From Termitomyces sp. T153 (taxonomy: Eukaryota > Basidiomycota > Agaricomycetes > Agaricales > Lyophyllaceae), in assembly GCA_018296165.2 (NCBI GenBank), contig JACKQL020000020.1:1-64000 (forward strand): a DNA stretch of 64,000 nucleotides, read 5' to 3'. Below are positions 24,800 to 36,238 of the stretch, piece by piece. The notes beneath the pieces were generated by a model that saw only the letters and a program-made list of their open reading frames with translations, ran no database searches and was not told the DNA's origin. Numbering within the stretch: position 1 is the first letter of the stretch; each line of letters starts with the position of its first letter. Position numbers and translations under genes: made by a program.

Positions 24800-26044
24800 C
24801 AACAGAAATAGCTACAGTTCTATAAAGAAACATTCATACTCAAGTTTTCCACTATTCCCTCCAAGTACATTTGCATGTGCAGTTGTACCTATCCAATCAT
24901 TTTGCCAATACAAATAGTCCATCTTTGGTCACGGTTCACACATTCGCTGGCAATCGTTAGATCTGATCCTAAGTGTAAAGTCATGACATCGAGGACCGCC
25001 CGGAATATTGGTGTCGGGAACAAGATTGGGACAGCCGAGAACTAGCCAAAGTACGGTGAGGACAAATTAGGTTCGAGAAGCCGAGTTGAAAAGGGTAAAT
25101 TTTCCGAAAACATCCACATCGCTTGTGGTTCGGGTGATGGACCGTTCGCCCGGCAAACTTGCAACGAAAGTACGATACCCGACGAGGGGTGTATTGTCAG
25201 TGCCAATTTCAGAGATGATGGGTTGGGAATTCGGTCATTAAGTGCACATTGAACAACCTACAAGGGTCTAGAGCATTCCCGATTCTTCACTTGATCGGGT
25301 CGCAGGCGCTCCAGTAAAGGAGCGTGGTCTTGAGCAGAACAAAATCATGCTTGAAAGGAGGTCCGCATCTTGAGCCAGCGTCATTTGCAATCTTGCCTCA
25401 AAGACAGAATCAATTACGAGGGATCCCACGGTGGTGGCAAATTAGAAAATGGCTAGAAAATATAAGCACACCACACAGTAGTAATGTTCTACTTCGTTTA
25501 TGTAGATCGCGATATGGAAGCTGATACCACCCTGAAGGAGTAAACCTCAACTTGTGTACGATACGGGCTTTACTTATCTCAGCATTAATTTCTTAAGCAA
25601 TTTCTACATGTCACGGCGCATCAATCGTGACTGTTCCTTTAATGAGGTCAGGGCGCGGAGTATCAAGCTTCAACTGCTTTGAAATTCATGAGCATAACTG
25701 ACGAGAGTTGAGAGAGAATGACGAGTTACTCAGGAAGTAGAGACAAATTCAAGCAATCACAGGAGGCGCGAAAGATGCATGTTCGGTAACTTATTTGAAA
25801 TAGCTAACACCAGAGAACGAGTCGGGACGGGGATGGAAGAAAGAGAAATTATCCCTGGAAAGACTTTGATATTTTCCTTTTCGTTCAACTGAGCAATTGA
25901 GCGAAAAACGGCTCATTGGAAGCTGTTGCAAGTCCAAAGGAAAATTGTAATCCGCGTGACCATCGCGGCAGTCGCGTCGCTTTAGCCAAGCGAACTCTAT
26001 CGTTCTCCAATAACTTGCTAGCTTGCCAAGTTTCTGGACCAAAG
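24800..26044. other. Intergenic, no gene seen
   Basis: This is a 1.2-kb spacer between family member A and ORC3. I see no convincing frame, repeat or RNA gene. The ORC3 promoter presumably lies near 25900-26040, where several CG-rich words occur. Confidence 0.5.
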
Positions 26045-28794
26045 ATGGTTGAAAACATCAACTTGGACGACTTGAATCAAGTGTGTATGAATATCTCTAA
26101 TCTGTCTTCGTCTTACTCAAACACATAGACAACCTTTACAATTCCTTTTACAGGTTTGCTGAATATACAAAGAACTAGCAGTATGCTTCAGTTCACACAA
26201 GTTGACAGGGGACAGTGAGAACGGCGAAGATATAGAAGTTCCATTTCCACGACCTATATACTCCAAGTATGATCTCCCGGAAGGCGAGAAGCTTCGCATC
26301 GACGTGTATACGGCGGCTTGGGAAAAATGTTTGGATCGTATCAAGGTAGACAATAACCATGAGTCTTCCTGTTTGGATTTTGACTAGCCTTGATTTCTGA
26401 GTCAATTGTGCGTGCTCTACATGCGCCTATCGCATCCGAAATCAAACACGAGATCCATACGTCGTACGACCAACCACTACCTGGCCTACCATATCCAGAA
26501 ATCCCGGTTATCGGCATTACAGGTGTGCCAATTCCTCTTTAAAAGACACAACTTTTTATCATTTTGCAAGATCCTACCTCCAGCTCGACCTTTCTCGACC
26601 AAATTGCGGCTCACACAGATTCATTCGACCTAGAGAAAAGAGATGCAAGCAATACCGTTGCATTTACATCCCATTTGTACCCAAATGACTGCAATAACGT
26701 GATGTCTGCTATGAAGGCTCTGATCAATGGCTTTGTCGACAGGCCACACCTATTGGAAAAAGGTGCGGGAAACTTGATTTCCAGAAAAATGGTGATTGGA
26801 AGTCTTATTCAGGGAAGGGAAGATCCGGTATATCACTCGCCAAATACGATATAGAAACGCTGCTGGCTTGGTATACTGCTATTCGTGATACCTACGGTGC
26901 GTACGATAGCAAACACCGTGTAGTGGCGTTTCGTGACATCGTAAAGATCTTACCGAACAATGCAAACCAAAACTCGTTGTCCTATTTCATGATTTTGAAC
27001 AGCTCGATCCATTAGTTATCCAAGATATCTTCAGCATATCCAGGTGATGATTTGCACTGTTGTTCAAACAGCGCATGGAATGACGGTGCCTTCCAACAGT
27101 CTTTACATTTCACGACTGCCTCTCGTCTTCATACTTGCCCTGTCTTCCCCTGCATCACCATCCTATCTTCATTCCACTTACCCGCGATCGACTTTGGCTC
27201 TGCTTCGCTTTTCCAACTACACCGTGCCTTCTGGAACCAAGGTCTTAGAAGAAGTGTTACTTCGGGTTCGTGTCTCCCACTCAGTTGTAACGTTTGAAAT
27301 GTACTCAGCTACAGATAGACCTTTTTCGACACGAATTTTGAGCCTGATGTTATTATCGGTCCAGGTGTATTAACGTTTATAGCGGATTACTATAATCGAC
27401 ACAACTCATCAGTAGATGCTGTTCTCAACATTCTCCAAGTGAGCACCAGCTACTTCTGTTGCCGCTCGAAGGCTCAATCATGCATTAAGCTTGCTCACTT
27501 GAGACACTTCTCGGGAGAGGTGCTGACCCTTGTCGTCAAATCAACTCCATCCTCCGAGACCCTCTCAGAGGACACATCTCTACCGTTTGTCGAAGAAATG
27601 TTGAGCCGATTACAATCGTTCAACCCGTCCTCAGGAAGGGATCGGTCTATATCATCAATACCGTCACTGATTGCTGCCACCGACGATGCACGAAACTCCA
27701 TGTACTCTCGAGCCCGCCAGATGCGAGTAGGCTTCGGAATTGTCAAGCTCATTCAGGATTTCATGACCAGCCAAGGGTACAAGGGCCTGGATTGGGATAA
27801 TTCCGCTAAAGGAGTTGACATCATAGACGTGATGATTGGCGCTCTGCAGGGTGACCTGAGATCTGATGTGAAGTACCTGGGAACCATGATAAAGTAGGGA
27901 GTTCTTGAACCTTTGATTCTCCTTAAGTTTGATGATCGACATAGGAAGCTAGAGATCTCACAGCTTGGAACGCTCTTCGGTAACCTACATACATTTTATA
28001 ATGCTCTTCCTCTGTATATTCGATCTTCAGAAGAGGAGGCCCGCATGAACGTTATATTGGCAATCAATGCTATACCACCCAGCGGAGATGATGGTGTACC
28101 AGGAGTCAGTCCCCTAGTAGCTGCAAATTTCGCGGGCTGGCTGGTCAAATATATCAAGTAGGCACTTATTATTAGATTCCTGATTTCTTGTTGAATACTC
28201 CAACAGCAATCTCTTGACACCTTTGGAAGATGAGCCTCTCTGGGACATTTGGTACACCGGTGCATCGTCATTTCCATCCCCTGTATGCAGCCTGCCAGTG
28301 TGTTCGTCTTAAGCTAACTTCACATCCAGCTGATCAATCCATCAGTGCGCGCGACTGTAGTCGCGGGATTACTCCATCCCTATGACTTCGCGGAACCGAG
28401 CCGGAAGAAAGATGAAGAACAGACAGATCCCGCGCTCTGGGAGCTTCCGGACACGAGCATCCTATTTCACCGTTATTTGGACAGCGGCAAGATGCTCAAT
28501 ATCTACGACTGGTTCACAGCGTTTCAACAAGAATTGGAAACACAGAGGAAAAACCTCGAAGAGCGAGCGTTAGCCGTTAGGTCGGGACAATCGTCTCCCA
28601 GGAAGCGTGGAGGGAAAGGCAAGATAAAGGAGAAGGAAAAGCCCGAATCAGAAGAAGAGGTAGATAGATGGCAGTTGGAAATTCAGGCGAGGTTTGTGAG
28701 GGCACTGCAAGACCTTGATTATCTTGGTTTCTTGAAGCACACCGGGCGTAAGGCAGATCATGTTCAGCGGGTTGTATTTGACATGCACGACTAG
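26045..28794 (+). CDS. ORC3: Origin recognition complex subunit 3
   Basis: This is a subunit of the six-protein ORC that marks replication origins and loads the MCM helicase. The multi-exon gene begins at 26045 (MVENINLDDLNQ, then a tiny exon TTFTIPFTG) and ends at 28794. Diagnostic blocks follow the ORC3 order. PFPRPIYSKYDLPEGEKLR comes first, then KPKLVVLFHDFEQLDP, an AAA+-derived segment. Next is FEPDVIIGPGVLTFIADYY with NRHNSSVDAVLNILQ and LAHLRHFSGEVLTL. The C-terminus is LGFLKHTGRKADHVQRVVF. An acidic and basic linker (KGKIKEKEKPESEEEVD) precedes the C-terminal winged-helix part. All frame changes coincide with good GT..AG introns, and I see no disruption. The first short exons are the least certain part. 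Confidence 0.92.
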
Positions 28795-29357
28795 TAGGCT
28801 TTAGGAGACATTGAGGTTAATGTGCTTGTCTTTGTTTTAAATCTATCTTTAGGTTGGCGCTGACTGAAATGACGTCGGACTCGTTTGTTGCGCATGCTTT
28901 TCGCCGATCGAGTCGTTACCCTTGCGATCGTGGATGACGACATAACTTCTGATATAGTTCGCTCTATCTACTCTCGCGAAAATGCTCGAAGAATTGTCTT
29001 GATTCCCTGCAGCTGGGCTTCACTGGCACTTCCCAACAGCGAATTCTTAGAATTTTCAAAGATGCAACGTCTTGTGTTCATATAGTCTGGTTAACTAATA
29101 ATATACACACCATGAGATTGATCCTCCGCAAAGGACCACGATCGACTCACCACAGACATGACAGAAACGTTTCTTTGGGGCCCCGATCGTATGTAGGTCA
29201 TCTCTCGTCATGAGTATCCTCTGCTAGGACATGACATCAAGATGACGCGTCAGCCTCTACTGGCAATGCTTATAAACTCTGCGGTGCGAGAAGTAGTCCC
29301 AGCACCCACCTTCTACTCTTCACATCATCACCCCCAGTATCAACTCAATCAAATACA
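28795..29357. other. ORC3 / Con-6 intergenic region
   Basis: There is no supported gene. The region contains the Con-6 core promoter, listed separately. Confidence 0.5.
29271..29276 (+). promoter_or_regulatory. TATA box of the Con-6 gene
   Basis: TATAAA lies 87 nt upstream of the Con-6 start codon. A pyrimidine-rich stretch rich in CAA/TCA words, typical of fungal start regions, runs up to the ATG. Confidence 0.65.
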
Positions 29358-29827
29358 ATGGCCAGCCGTGAGTTTTTTCCCTTAGTCGGTCTGTTGCTGT
29401 CTCAAACCTTCTCGAAGAGGATCAAAGTCAAACTCGCGTCGCCGGCGGTTTGAAGGCTACTATCAACAACCCCAAAGTCTCCGATGAGGCGAAGTCCAGC
29501 GCTCACGAACGTCTTCGTGAAATGGGAACTTCTGCCGACGCCGACGCCAGTCAAAGTATGATTTTTCTCGTCAATCCGTCGAGCTACCTCTAATATTCCC
29601 CCCAACGTAGTCAAGAGGGACATTGGTGAAGATACCAACGACGCCCCCGAAGATCCTGATTCCTCGCTCACTCAGCAACAGCTTGGTGGCTACAAGGCTA
29701 CCCTCAAGAGTACGTTCCACATTCCCTTTTTTACATCTTGATTTACACGTCCTATGTAGACCCAAGAGTTTCTGAGGGTGCTAAGCAGCATGCCCAGGAC
29801 GTTTTAGAGGCCCATGATCAGGTTTAA
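29358..29827 (+). CDS. Conidiation-specific protein 6 family (Con-6)
   Basis: This is a small, hydrophilic, stress- and spore-associated protein with two Con-6 repeats. I infer four exons (29358-29367, 29418-29555, 29611-29709, 29760-29827), giving 104 aa. Repeat 1 reads GGLKATINNPKVSDEAKSSA and repeat 2 GGYKATLKNPRVSEGAKQHA; each is followed by a short helix with L and A. The first coding exon is only 10 nt; the 49-nt intron after it is needed to keep frame. In Neurospora the family is expressed during conidiation. In basidiomycetes copies are common and often stress-induced. The molecular role is not known. Confidence 0.92.
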
Positions 29828-30554
29828 CTGAATACAATAGAGGACAGATTCGGTCGGGACTGTATGATTAGATCAGTTTGTATAAGTGTATGATTAGACC
29901 AGGTCGTCTGAGATTAAATTAGTTTGTATGACGACGCCAGGGTTTGAGTACGTTCGAGAAAAATCGTGAGCCAGTTTTTGTGCGAACGGTTGTTGTGATG
30001 ATGGTTGAGCCGCAAAGAATGAAAGTGTTGCAAACCGGGATTACCTTGTTCTCATGTTTCTTCACAAGTGTGACACATTCGTCAGCATTCTTTGGCTAGA
30101 TTGTAATGAGAGCGGTCATACATGGCTGGATGTGTGTACGCATGGACAAGCGGGGGCAAATACATGCTTGGAATGAGGCATCCATAAACCTATATACGCT
30201 GTAACTTTTAAAAACATGTATGATTTCCCTCGAGTGCTGTGAAAACTGACCTTAAACTCGGCTTACCAGTAGCGATTTGGCAGCCATGATACTAAGTTAC
30301 TGAATTAATATATGGAGCACAGTACCTGTTGAGACCATATGGTGACAGGAGCGTATGTCTTTACTTCTACTTTCACACTCACGTGATCTCGTAGACAATT
30401 TTCTGCCCTGGAGAGTTTACCTGTCATTGATTATGCTATGTACTCATTGTCATTGATTCTGAACCCGCGAACCTCCAGTGTTTGAATCACTAAGGCGATC
30501 TAATCTCTCGGTCTTAATCAGGTCTGTTCCATTCCCTGCGCGCGTGTAGCTGCA
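29828..30554. other. Intergenic, no gene seen
   Basis: This is non-coding DNA downstream of Con-6. Near 30440-30525 (minus strand) there is a weak tRNA-like resemblance that I rejected. Confidence 0.5.
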
Positions 30555-30681
30555 ACAGTACCATGTCAATGCATAGAAATGGTCGAGAACAACATAGCTA
30601 TTAGTGAGCGTAGGTAGATATCAATTTAGTAACTTTAGCTATGTTGTTCTCGACCATTTCTATGCATTGACATGGTACTGT
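30555..30681. repeat. Perfect 46-bp inverted repeat (hairpin-forming)
   Basis: The left arm (30555-30600) and right arm (30636-30681) are perfect reverse complements over 46 bp, around a 35-nt AT-rich loop. If transcribed, this would make a long perfect stem. No terminal duplication is evident next to the arms. It could be a foldback element, a recent inverted duplication or a small-RNA hairpin locus. Confidence 0.95.
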
Positions 30682-30905
30682 GCCCGTGGCCACAAAACTT
30701 CTTGAACACCACCATACTTTCCGATCATTTGAGAAGTCGAGTCTTTCCTACTCGAGTTCACATCTGCACTGATCCTTCCTGTCTCTGTTTTCTGCGGCCT
30801 CTCGACTCTTTTAGTAGAAGTAGAAGCAGATAATGACAGAAAGTTCCGACATTTTTCCGTGATTAATCGGTCAACGATCAATACAAATTCGAGTCACTTA
30901 TTATA

Positions 30906-31485
30906 TGAGACCCCTGAAAATATGGCCGGAGGCCGTTCGCACAATTGGAATTCTTGTCCAGTGTCAGTTGGAACCATTTGTCCATTTTTCGAATGGCATT
31001 CGTCAAAGCGGCGATGCAAAGCCTAATAATTCGATGAGCACCAATTTTCAAGGAAGAGAAGCCCATTAATCTTCTGAGCTGCTGCTTTAGAAACAATTCG
31101 TCCACATATAATCCATTTTTATGCGTGAAAAGATGGAATACGCAATGTTTAGGAGGTATAGGAGCTTCCAGTTGTATACTTACTTGGTGTATTTGCCGAA
31201 CAAATATTATATGAGACATTCAAAAAATAGTGCTATTAGTCGTATCAGCGAGGTTCAAACAAATGGCTCTGAGCAAAAAAAATCAAAAGAAGCTGAGTAC
31301 CATAAAACTACATCATGTCTTGAAGAGCTAGACCGCACAAGAGATGTATCCCGGTCGGAGAACATGGCGGAGTCCATCATGTCCGTTTTGGAGAGCAAAA
31401 TGTCCGTTTTTCCGAACATCATTTTGCCAAAATTTCGCCGAACCTGTCGTTGCGAACGGCCTACGGCCGTATTTTCAGGGGTTCT
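30906..31485. mobile_element. Non-autonomous TIR DNA element (MITE-like)
   Basis: The ends carry imperfect terminal inverted repeats of about 34 bp. Each contains CCCCTGAAAATA, then GGCC, then GGCCGTTCGCA reading inward. Both flanks carry the 8-bp sequence CTTATTAT (30898-30905 and 31486-31493), a likely target-site duplication. The interior of about 580 bp has only short frames without transposase motifs. The 8-bp duplication would suit the hAT superfamily, but the terminal bases are not typical, so I leave it unassigned. Confidence 0.78.
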
Positions 31486-31557
31486 CTTATTATCCGAGCT
31501 ACTTCATCTGATTTTATGTATATATTCAATAGATTGAAGGTTCTGTTCTACCAAATC

Positions 31558-32297
31558 ATGTTGAAGTTCAAATTAGTCCTTGCTGCTGCTATATTATGCC
31601 CCTCCGGTTGGTTATACATCTTCCATAACCTCACGCAATCAACAACACTCATAGATATCAGGGACTTTCGCCACAACTCTCACCTTATTTCGAGCGTTGC
31701 CCGACACCACAACCACGTACCTACCAGTTTACTCTCCTTTGTTGTCTGCGACCATTCAGGGTCCAATTGGCACGGGCACAAACGGGATGACGACGTACCT
31801 GGAGGAAGCCGTAATTAGTGGCTGGGTCGTGGTGGAACCCATTCAAACACAATCTGACGGCAAATTTGTCCCAACCACGACCTTCAGTACCAGAACTCGA
31901 ACAGACATAATGGTTCCTTCAACGGTAACCAGTAAGTGTGCTGTTGGAACCTTCTTATGTGCAATGATAACGGAAATGCACAGACACATTTGCAGCGGAT
32001 GCAACACATTACGTTTATCATGACGACCCCGCGCCATCTGGAGACCCTCAACCCCACCTCGGTGTAGATGAAGACTGCGTCTTTGACGGGAAAAGCGTGA
32101 CATGTGTTTACAGATGGATAGACTCTGAAACTCAGACGCAAACGGGAACTTACCTGGCGACCACGTATCTTGCCACAATTGCAGCAGATTCGAGGGGCAA
32201 CAATGCAATTCTTGGTGCTGGGTTTGCGAAAGGGTCATCCATTGCATGGGGGATTTTTACGGCTGGTGTGCTCTCAGCATGGGTCTTGCTGCTCTGA
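31558..32297 (+). CDS. Small secreted, probably GPI-anchored protein
   Basis: I infer three exons (31558-31606, 31662-31931, 31984-32297), encoding 210 aa. The N-terminus, MLKFKLVLAAAILCPSG, is a signal peptide. The mature part is Thr/Ser-rich (TFATTLTLFRALPDTTTTY, VPTTTFSTRTRTD). It has one visible Cys pair (EDCVFDGKSVTC). The C-terminus is a hydrophobic tail, SSIAWGIFTAGVLSAWVLLL, with small residues just before it, as in a GPI-attachment signal. This layout is common for fungal cell-surface proteins of unknown role. The start codon is only 73 nt from the end of the upstream TIR element. The exact first intron acceptor was chosen for frame. Confidence 0.7.
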
Positions 32298-33509
32298 ACT
32301 TTATCCGCAATGCCTCTGTTACTTGTGTCAGGACCTTCGTCAGACTCGATCATAATATGTTTAAAAGAATCGAACATTGAGACGTGCGCACTGTATAAGA
32401 AAAACAGGCAACCGGAACAGAGCCGGATAGTCAAAAGAAACAGCTAGAGAAAACAAACTCACTCTGATCCATCCCTCCAACTAATTCCCCTACCATCCAA
32501 ACTCTCCCAAATATCTTCTTGATCGAGAGCTCATTCGAGTCTGCGTCTTGCGCGTCATCTGTCAACGAAAAGTAAACCCACATTAGCGCTGATCCAAATC
32601 GTATCAGAAAAACGTGACGTACAATTAAACAACGCCTCTGCTCAGATGAACCCTTTTCTTAGACGTAGGCTAGTTTGGACTTCATATGCTGGCCCGTTCT
32701 CATAACACAGTGCCAGCACCAACCACAGGAAACAGGATCCACGGACGACGAAGGCACCAAACGCCCGGCTCTCTGTCTTCAGCATAGCTTTTCGTGACTA
32801 TCTATCACTGCTGTGAGCTTAGCGTAGTTCACGGTACACTCACGTCCGTCACGTCACCACGGCAATGGACTCACGGCTGTACCCTGCTCAAAGGCGTGTT
32901 GGATGAGCAAGACGATCTGGTTGGAGACCCTTGGCCGGAGAAGGTATGCTACGGCGAGTTTTAATTGCTTTTGACGAGACATGTTGTAGAACCTGATATG
33001 CTAGGCAGTGGTCTTGAGAAGTAACCTCGTTCAATTTATGTTGTGGAATATTTATCAATTACCGCCATCGATTCGCAGGCGACGTGCCTGTTTTAGTTCA
33101 AATCTCTCAAAGGTCCTGGCCTGGTTAGAGTGCATATATGTCGTTCTTAAGTACTAGTCATGCAAGTTCTTCCATCAGTCGAATTCAATGTCAGAAATCT
33201 TAAACTTCGGCAGTTCCTTTGTTGACAGCCTGAACATCCAGTGACACACCCCATTCAGGATACTAATTCTAAGACTAGGCTATGCGATTTGTTGCACAGC
33301 CCACAGGTGGCGTTTGCAACTCCACTGCGCCACACCGTTTGTTCTATACGTCATACCACAGAATAGGAGAGAGTTCCTTTTATGTACATGACCCACTTTG
33401 ATCCCGCGGAGCTAAAATATATAAAGCTAGTCCAATTTTCGTCAGATTAGTCGATCACACTTGAACAACAACCACTATCACAAACCATTACACTCCTATT
33501 GAATCAAAC
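32298..33509. other. Intergenic upstream of family member B
   Basis: There is no supported gene in the first 700 bp. From about 33240 the sequence matches the 5' flanks of members C and D almost base for base, including the GTGGCGTTTGCAACTCCACT block. This marks the duplicated unit. Confidence 0.55.
33404..33428 (+). promoter_or_regulatory. Family promoter block, copy B
   Basis: CCGCGGAG is followed by a TATATAAAGCT core, about 92 nt before the start codon. It is nearly identical to the blocks of C and D and still recognisable in A. Confidence 0.75.
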
Positions 33510-34362
33510 ATGTCTACTGTCGTTCTTGTTGAACAACGTTCACCTTTCATCGTCACGCTCGCTTCCAGAGTTCCGACTTACATACACATCATTATCGTAC
33601 GTCTCACATGCTTAAAGACTCGTATAATCTTATCCCTGATCATATCCGCAGTCATTCTTGGCGGTGTTGTTAATTCAGGCTGTCCCGTCATGGACCACCA
33701 CAAAGCCTCCCGTCCGTGTAATCACTCGAAAGCGTCGTTCTTCATCACTCACATCCAATGCTTCCACTCTCGTAGACCATGACGAATCCAATGCTGCCAA
33801 GGAAGAGATGAACAAGCAAGGTAAGGACATTTATCATCCATGTATCATCTCTTGCAAAATCTTAACTTATACATCCACAGGAAAAGAAAAATGTCATCGC
33901 ATATCTTTTTCCAGCAAAAACCCCCCTTACAAATTAAAATCGGCTGATAAGAAGGCGATTTCACGTAATGAATATATGACGCCTACACTACCACGACGCT
34001 TTACACTTCCTGCGACACGATTCTCAACACATATCGTCACCGCCATGCGTAACCTTACACCTCATCATCGTCTATCTCAGGAAAACTTTGGCTCCTATTT
34101 CCCAAATGAGAAAGTCAACATCGACGCCTATGTGGCCGTCAACACCCTGGTGCAGAACGATATGACAGTCACCGCATCAAAACCGATCATCGTCTCGGTT
34201 ACTCAGTCCGTTAAAGTTGAAAACATTGAAGGGGATAGGGGAAATAACAGTCAGAGAAAATCATACGTTACCATCGAGACCCCAGGGAAGACAATTTCTT
34301 TCAAACGGGCTGCTAGGAGTGCTTCAGTTGTGTTTGGAGACCTTCATCTCCACCGTTCATGA
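33510..34362 (+). CDS. Unrecognised single-pass membrane protein family, member B
   Basis: I infer three exons (33510-33596, 33652-33820, 33881-34362), encoding 245 aa. The N-terminus is MSTVVLVEQRSPFIVTLAS, followed by a hydrophobic anchor made across the first splice (YIHIIISFLAVLLIQAV). KPPVRVITRKRRSSS is the juxtamembrane basic patch. Exon 3 begins GKEKCHRISFSS and carries the family core TPTLPRRFTLPATRFSTH, then LTPHHRLSQEN, an acidic and Val/Ser-rich middle, and a basic C-terminus, FKRAARSASVVFGDLHLHRS. No known domain or catalytic motif is visible. Its intron positions and phases match members A, C and D. B is the most diverged of the three tandem copies. Confidence 0.82.
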
Positions 34363-35392
34363 CTGTTTTTGACTTATAATGTATTAACGTCTACTAACAA
34401 GTCAAATTATCATCATCTATTGATCAACTATCAATTTGCTCTATTCATAAAAACCCCAATGTTCACACACTCGAAGACAAGCGAAGTTGTTTCAAGGTAC
34501 CATGAGTCGAATATTGCGGGTATGTACCCAAGAGCAGGCGTTTATCCTGCATGATGCAGATCGGAATTGTGAATGGCAACAATTGGTGTTGAGAATGTGG
34601 ATGTCATTTGACGACTTACTAAATTTGGGGCTAAGCAATTTGAGCTATGCTTTCAATCTTCTTTAGTGTAGTAAGGAAAATACACTTGTTCACAATGCAA
34701 ATTGAGCGGGCATGTTCTATCCTGCGCGTGTCGAATGAGTTGGCTCTAGAGGGTATCAAATTACATTCAAGCTGCTGCTCTGGAGGACCCACAAGGCAAT
34801 GCGGCAATGACCATTCTAAAAAGGACTTAAGAGCGAGATAGCCTAAACTTACTGCTATCGGTTCCAGGATGCTGGTTTCCCCTCTTAGTCAATGGTGTGT
34901 GCTCAAGACAATGTGGTCACGGATATGTACGAGAACGAAGGGATGGCTGATTTCTGCGAGAATTATATGAAGGCTCCATAATCGATCTGGATCGATTATT
35001 ACAATCAATCTGGTGAGAATACACATACACCGTTGCCAATTCCAAGGGTGCTAGTCATAGCAACGAAGCCTTCCGATGTCAGAAATCTCAAACGATGACT
35101 CCTTTATTACTCGCATAGGTGTCCAGTCACTCATACAACAGATTCTAATATAATACTAGGCTATGCGATTGGTGTTGCACAGCCCACAGGTGGCGTTTGC
35201 AACTCCACTGCGCCACAACGTTTGTTCTATACGTCATACCACAGAATAGGAGAGAGTTCCTTTTATGTACATGACCCACTTTGATCCCGCGGAGGTAAAA
35301 TGTATAAAGCTAGCCCTATTTTCGCCAGTTTTGATAATCACTCCTGAACAACAACCACTATGACAATCTATTGCACTCCTATTGAATCAAAC
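34363..35392. other. Spacer between members B and C
   Basis: There is no gene. From about 34940 onward the sequence is duplicated before member D (from about 37230), marking the start of a tandem unit of about 2.3 kb. Confidence 0.6.
35287..35311 (+). promoter_or_regulatory. Family promoter block, copy C
   Basis: CCGCGGAGG is followed by a TATAAAGCT core (TATAAA at 35303-35308), 90 nt before the ATG. It is identical to the block before member D. Confidence 0.78.
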
Positions 35393-36238
35393 ATGTCTAC
35401 AGTCTTCCTTGTTGAACAACGCCCGCCTTTCATCGTCATGCTCGCTTCGAGAGTTCCGACTTACACACACATCATTATCGTACGTCTCACATGCTTAAAA
35501 ACCCGTATATTCTTATCCTGATCACATCCGCAGTCATTCTTGGCGGTGTTGCTAATTCAGACTTTCCCATCATGGTCCACTCCAAAGCCTCCCGTCCGTG
35601 TAATCACTCGAAAGCGTCGTTCTTCATCACTCACATCCAATGCTTCCACTCTCGTAGACCATGACGTATCCAATGCTGCCAAGGAAGAGATGAACAAGCA
35701 AGGTAAGGACATTTATTGATCATGTATCATCTGTTACAAATTCTTACGTTATACATCCACAGGAAAAGAGAAATGTCATCGTATATCTTTTTCCAGTAAA
35801 AACCCCCTTAACAAATTGAACTCGGCTGTCAAGACGGCAATTTCACGTAGTAAAGCCATGAATCCCACACTACCACGACGCTTGACACTCCCTGCGAGAC
35901 GATTTTCAACGCATATTGTCAGCGCCATGCACAACCTTACACCTCATCATCGTCGTCCTCAGGAAAACTCTAGCTCCTATTTCCTGAATGAGGAGGTCAA
36001 CATTGACACGTCCCTGCTTGACAATACCCTGGTACAGAATGATATGCCAGAGCCCATTGCATCAAAGCCGACCATGGTTATCCAATCCACTCAAGCCGAC
36101 GATGCAGGGCATATGGGAGATCTTCAGCAGAGCGTATCTCACATTGCCATCGTAACTCCAGGGAAGACGAGATCTTTCAAACGGATTGCCAGGAGAGCTA
36201 CAGAGGTCTTTAGAGATCTTCGTCTTCGCCGTTCATGA
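35393..36238 (+). CDS. Unrecognised single-pass membrane protein family, member C
   Basis: I infer three exons (35393-35479, 35534-35702, 35763-36238), encoding 243 aa. It starts MSTVFLVEQRPPFIVMLAS with a hydrophobic anchor ending in SFLAVLLIQTFPSW and then KPPVRVITRKRR. The exon 3 core is NPTLPRRLTLPARRFSTH, followed by LTPHHRRPQEN and a basic tail, FKRIARRATEVFRDLRLRRS. It is open throughout. It differs from member D by scattered substitutions, mainly in the acidic middle segment, and exon and intron lengths are identical. I cannot assign a function. Confidence 0.83.

Noticed and set aside
28885..29085. Plus-strand 66-codon frame between ORC3 and Con-6
   Set aside because: It is short, unspliced and without motif; it probably lies in the ORC3 3' flank.
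30440..30525. tRNA-like sequence on the minus strand (A-box-like CCGAGAGATTAG, B-box-like GGTTCAGAATC)
   Set aside because: The acceptor stem does not pair, the B box has an extra base, and the only possible anticodon loop would read UCA. At best it is a relic.
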